The notes beneath the pieces are model-generated. The model was not told the DNA's origin. It searched no databases and saw only the letters and a list, made by a program, of their open reading frames with translations. From Bacillota bacterium (lineage in GTDB: Bacteria; Bacillota; Clostridia; Lachnospirales; Lachnospiraceae): DNA of 64,000 nt. A program made the position numbers and the translations under genes. The stretch covers positions 8,375 through 72,374 of the forward strand of contig JAEZKA010000003.1 in NCBI GenBank assembly GCA_023436225.1. The letters run 5' to 3'. Of the stretch, positions 63,836 to 64,000 are shown piece by piece (within the stretch, counting starts at the first letter, position 1; each line of letters starts with the position of its first letter).

Positions 63836-63923
63836 GGGGCTGTTGCAATAGTTATGCTCTAAAGGAAGGAAGGGGCTGTCGCACTAGCGGTTATTCAACC
63901 ACCAGTGCGACAGCTCCGTTTTT
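63836..63923. repeat. Duplicated GGGGCTGT-GCA motif with terminator-like hairpin
   Basis: GGGGCTGTTGCAATAG-TTA (63836-63855) is echoed by GGGGCTGTCGCACTAGCGGTTA (63875-63896). The second copy pairs with AGTGCGACAGCTCC to form a long hairpin followed by TTTTT on the plus strand. It could be a terminator for the PhzF operon and for the minus-strand frame ending at 63927. Confidence 0.6.
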
Positions 63924-63926
63924 AGG

Positions 63927-64000
63927 TTATTTTTTAGGAATTCTATATTTATTATAGATAAATCCGAGCATTATCTTAAAAATGATGCACTTTAATAAGC
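63927..64000 (-). CDS. Possible C-terminal fragment of a minus-strand gene
   Basis: A minus-strand frame of 24 codons enters from the right window edge and stops at 63927 with a basic tail (NKYRIPKK). It is followed by a strong hairpin. Too little is present to name it, and it may be chance. Confidence 0.3.
   Translation of the reverse strand, partial: LLKCIIFKIMLGFIYNKYRIPKK

Noticed and set aside
1..64000. CRISPR arrays, prophage, integrase or defence systems
   Set aside because: No regularly spaced repeats, cas, integrase, terminase or toxin-antitoxin pairs were seen on either strand.
1..64000. tRNA and rRNA genes
   Set aside because: No cloverleaf with GTTCGA-type T-loops or rRNA core motifs was recognised by eye; the tRNA-like content is limited to the T-box leader.

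Overview
The window looks like a chromosomal segment of a motile, anaerobic, low-GC Gram-positive bacterium. It is most likely a member of the Lachnospiraceae / Clostridium cluster XIVa, near Lachnoclostridium or Anaerocolumna. This is inferred from gene content (Crh-like HPr, HPr kinase, WhiA, RapZ, FliW/CsrA, FlgM, DnaE, a T-box leader), strong AGGAGG ribosome binding sites and AT-rich intergenic DNA; it was not tested by database search. Nearly all genes lie on the minus strand, so they are transcribed towards lower coordinates. There are no rRNA or tRNA genes, no CRISPR array, no phage and no intact insertion sequence.

Region by region. 1-9.8 kb: a large secreted Ig-like protein cut by the window start, a cysteine-cluster/GNAT fusion, a GT4 glycosyltransferase, an acidic membrane protein, an ECF sigma factor with its membrane partner, an ABC exporter and a DUF523 protein. 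10-27 kb: housekeeping genes pfkA, dnaE, a polysaccharide deacetylase, murB-rapZ-whiA-crh, a ROK glucokinase, hprK, uvrC and a two-component system. 27-34 kb: a broken Asp/Glu racemase, ftsH, pyrG with a probable attenuator, an LspA homologue and a short Maf-like protein. 34-48 kb: a second secreted protein, then the late flagellar cluster (flagellin; flaG-fliD-fliS-chaperone; flgM-flgN-flgK-flgK-flgL-fliW-csrA). 48-58 kb: an ion transporter, a CtpA protease, a CdaR regulator, an MsmK-type ATPase, a YitT protein, an SDR, a YczE protein and a YkgJ-type protein. 58-64 kb: a PLP-related cluster with an alanine aminotransferase behind an alanine T-box, a MocR regulator, a divergent PLP decarboxylase and a PhzF protein.

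How the parts fit. Carbon catabolite control is represented by HprK and a Crh-like protein that has Glu15 in place of His15, beside phosphofructokinase and glucokinase. Late flagellar genes carry three sigma-D (FliA) type promoters. The flagellin leader has GGA sites, one in a hairpin loop and one at the Shine-Dalgarno sequence, which predicts CsrA repression relieved by FliW; both proteins are encoded in the cluster. The most distinctive regulatory RNAs are the pyrG leader, with a perfect 9-bp antiterminator that competes with the terminator, and the alanine T-box. The least explained metabolic unit is the MocR / PLP-decarboxylase / PhzF module, driven by two overlapping face-to-face promoters.
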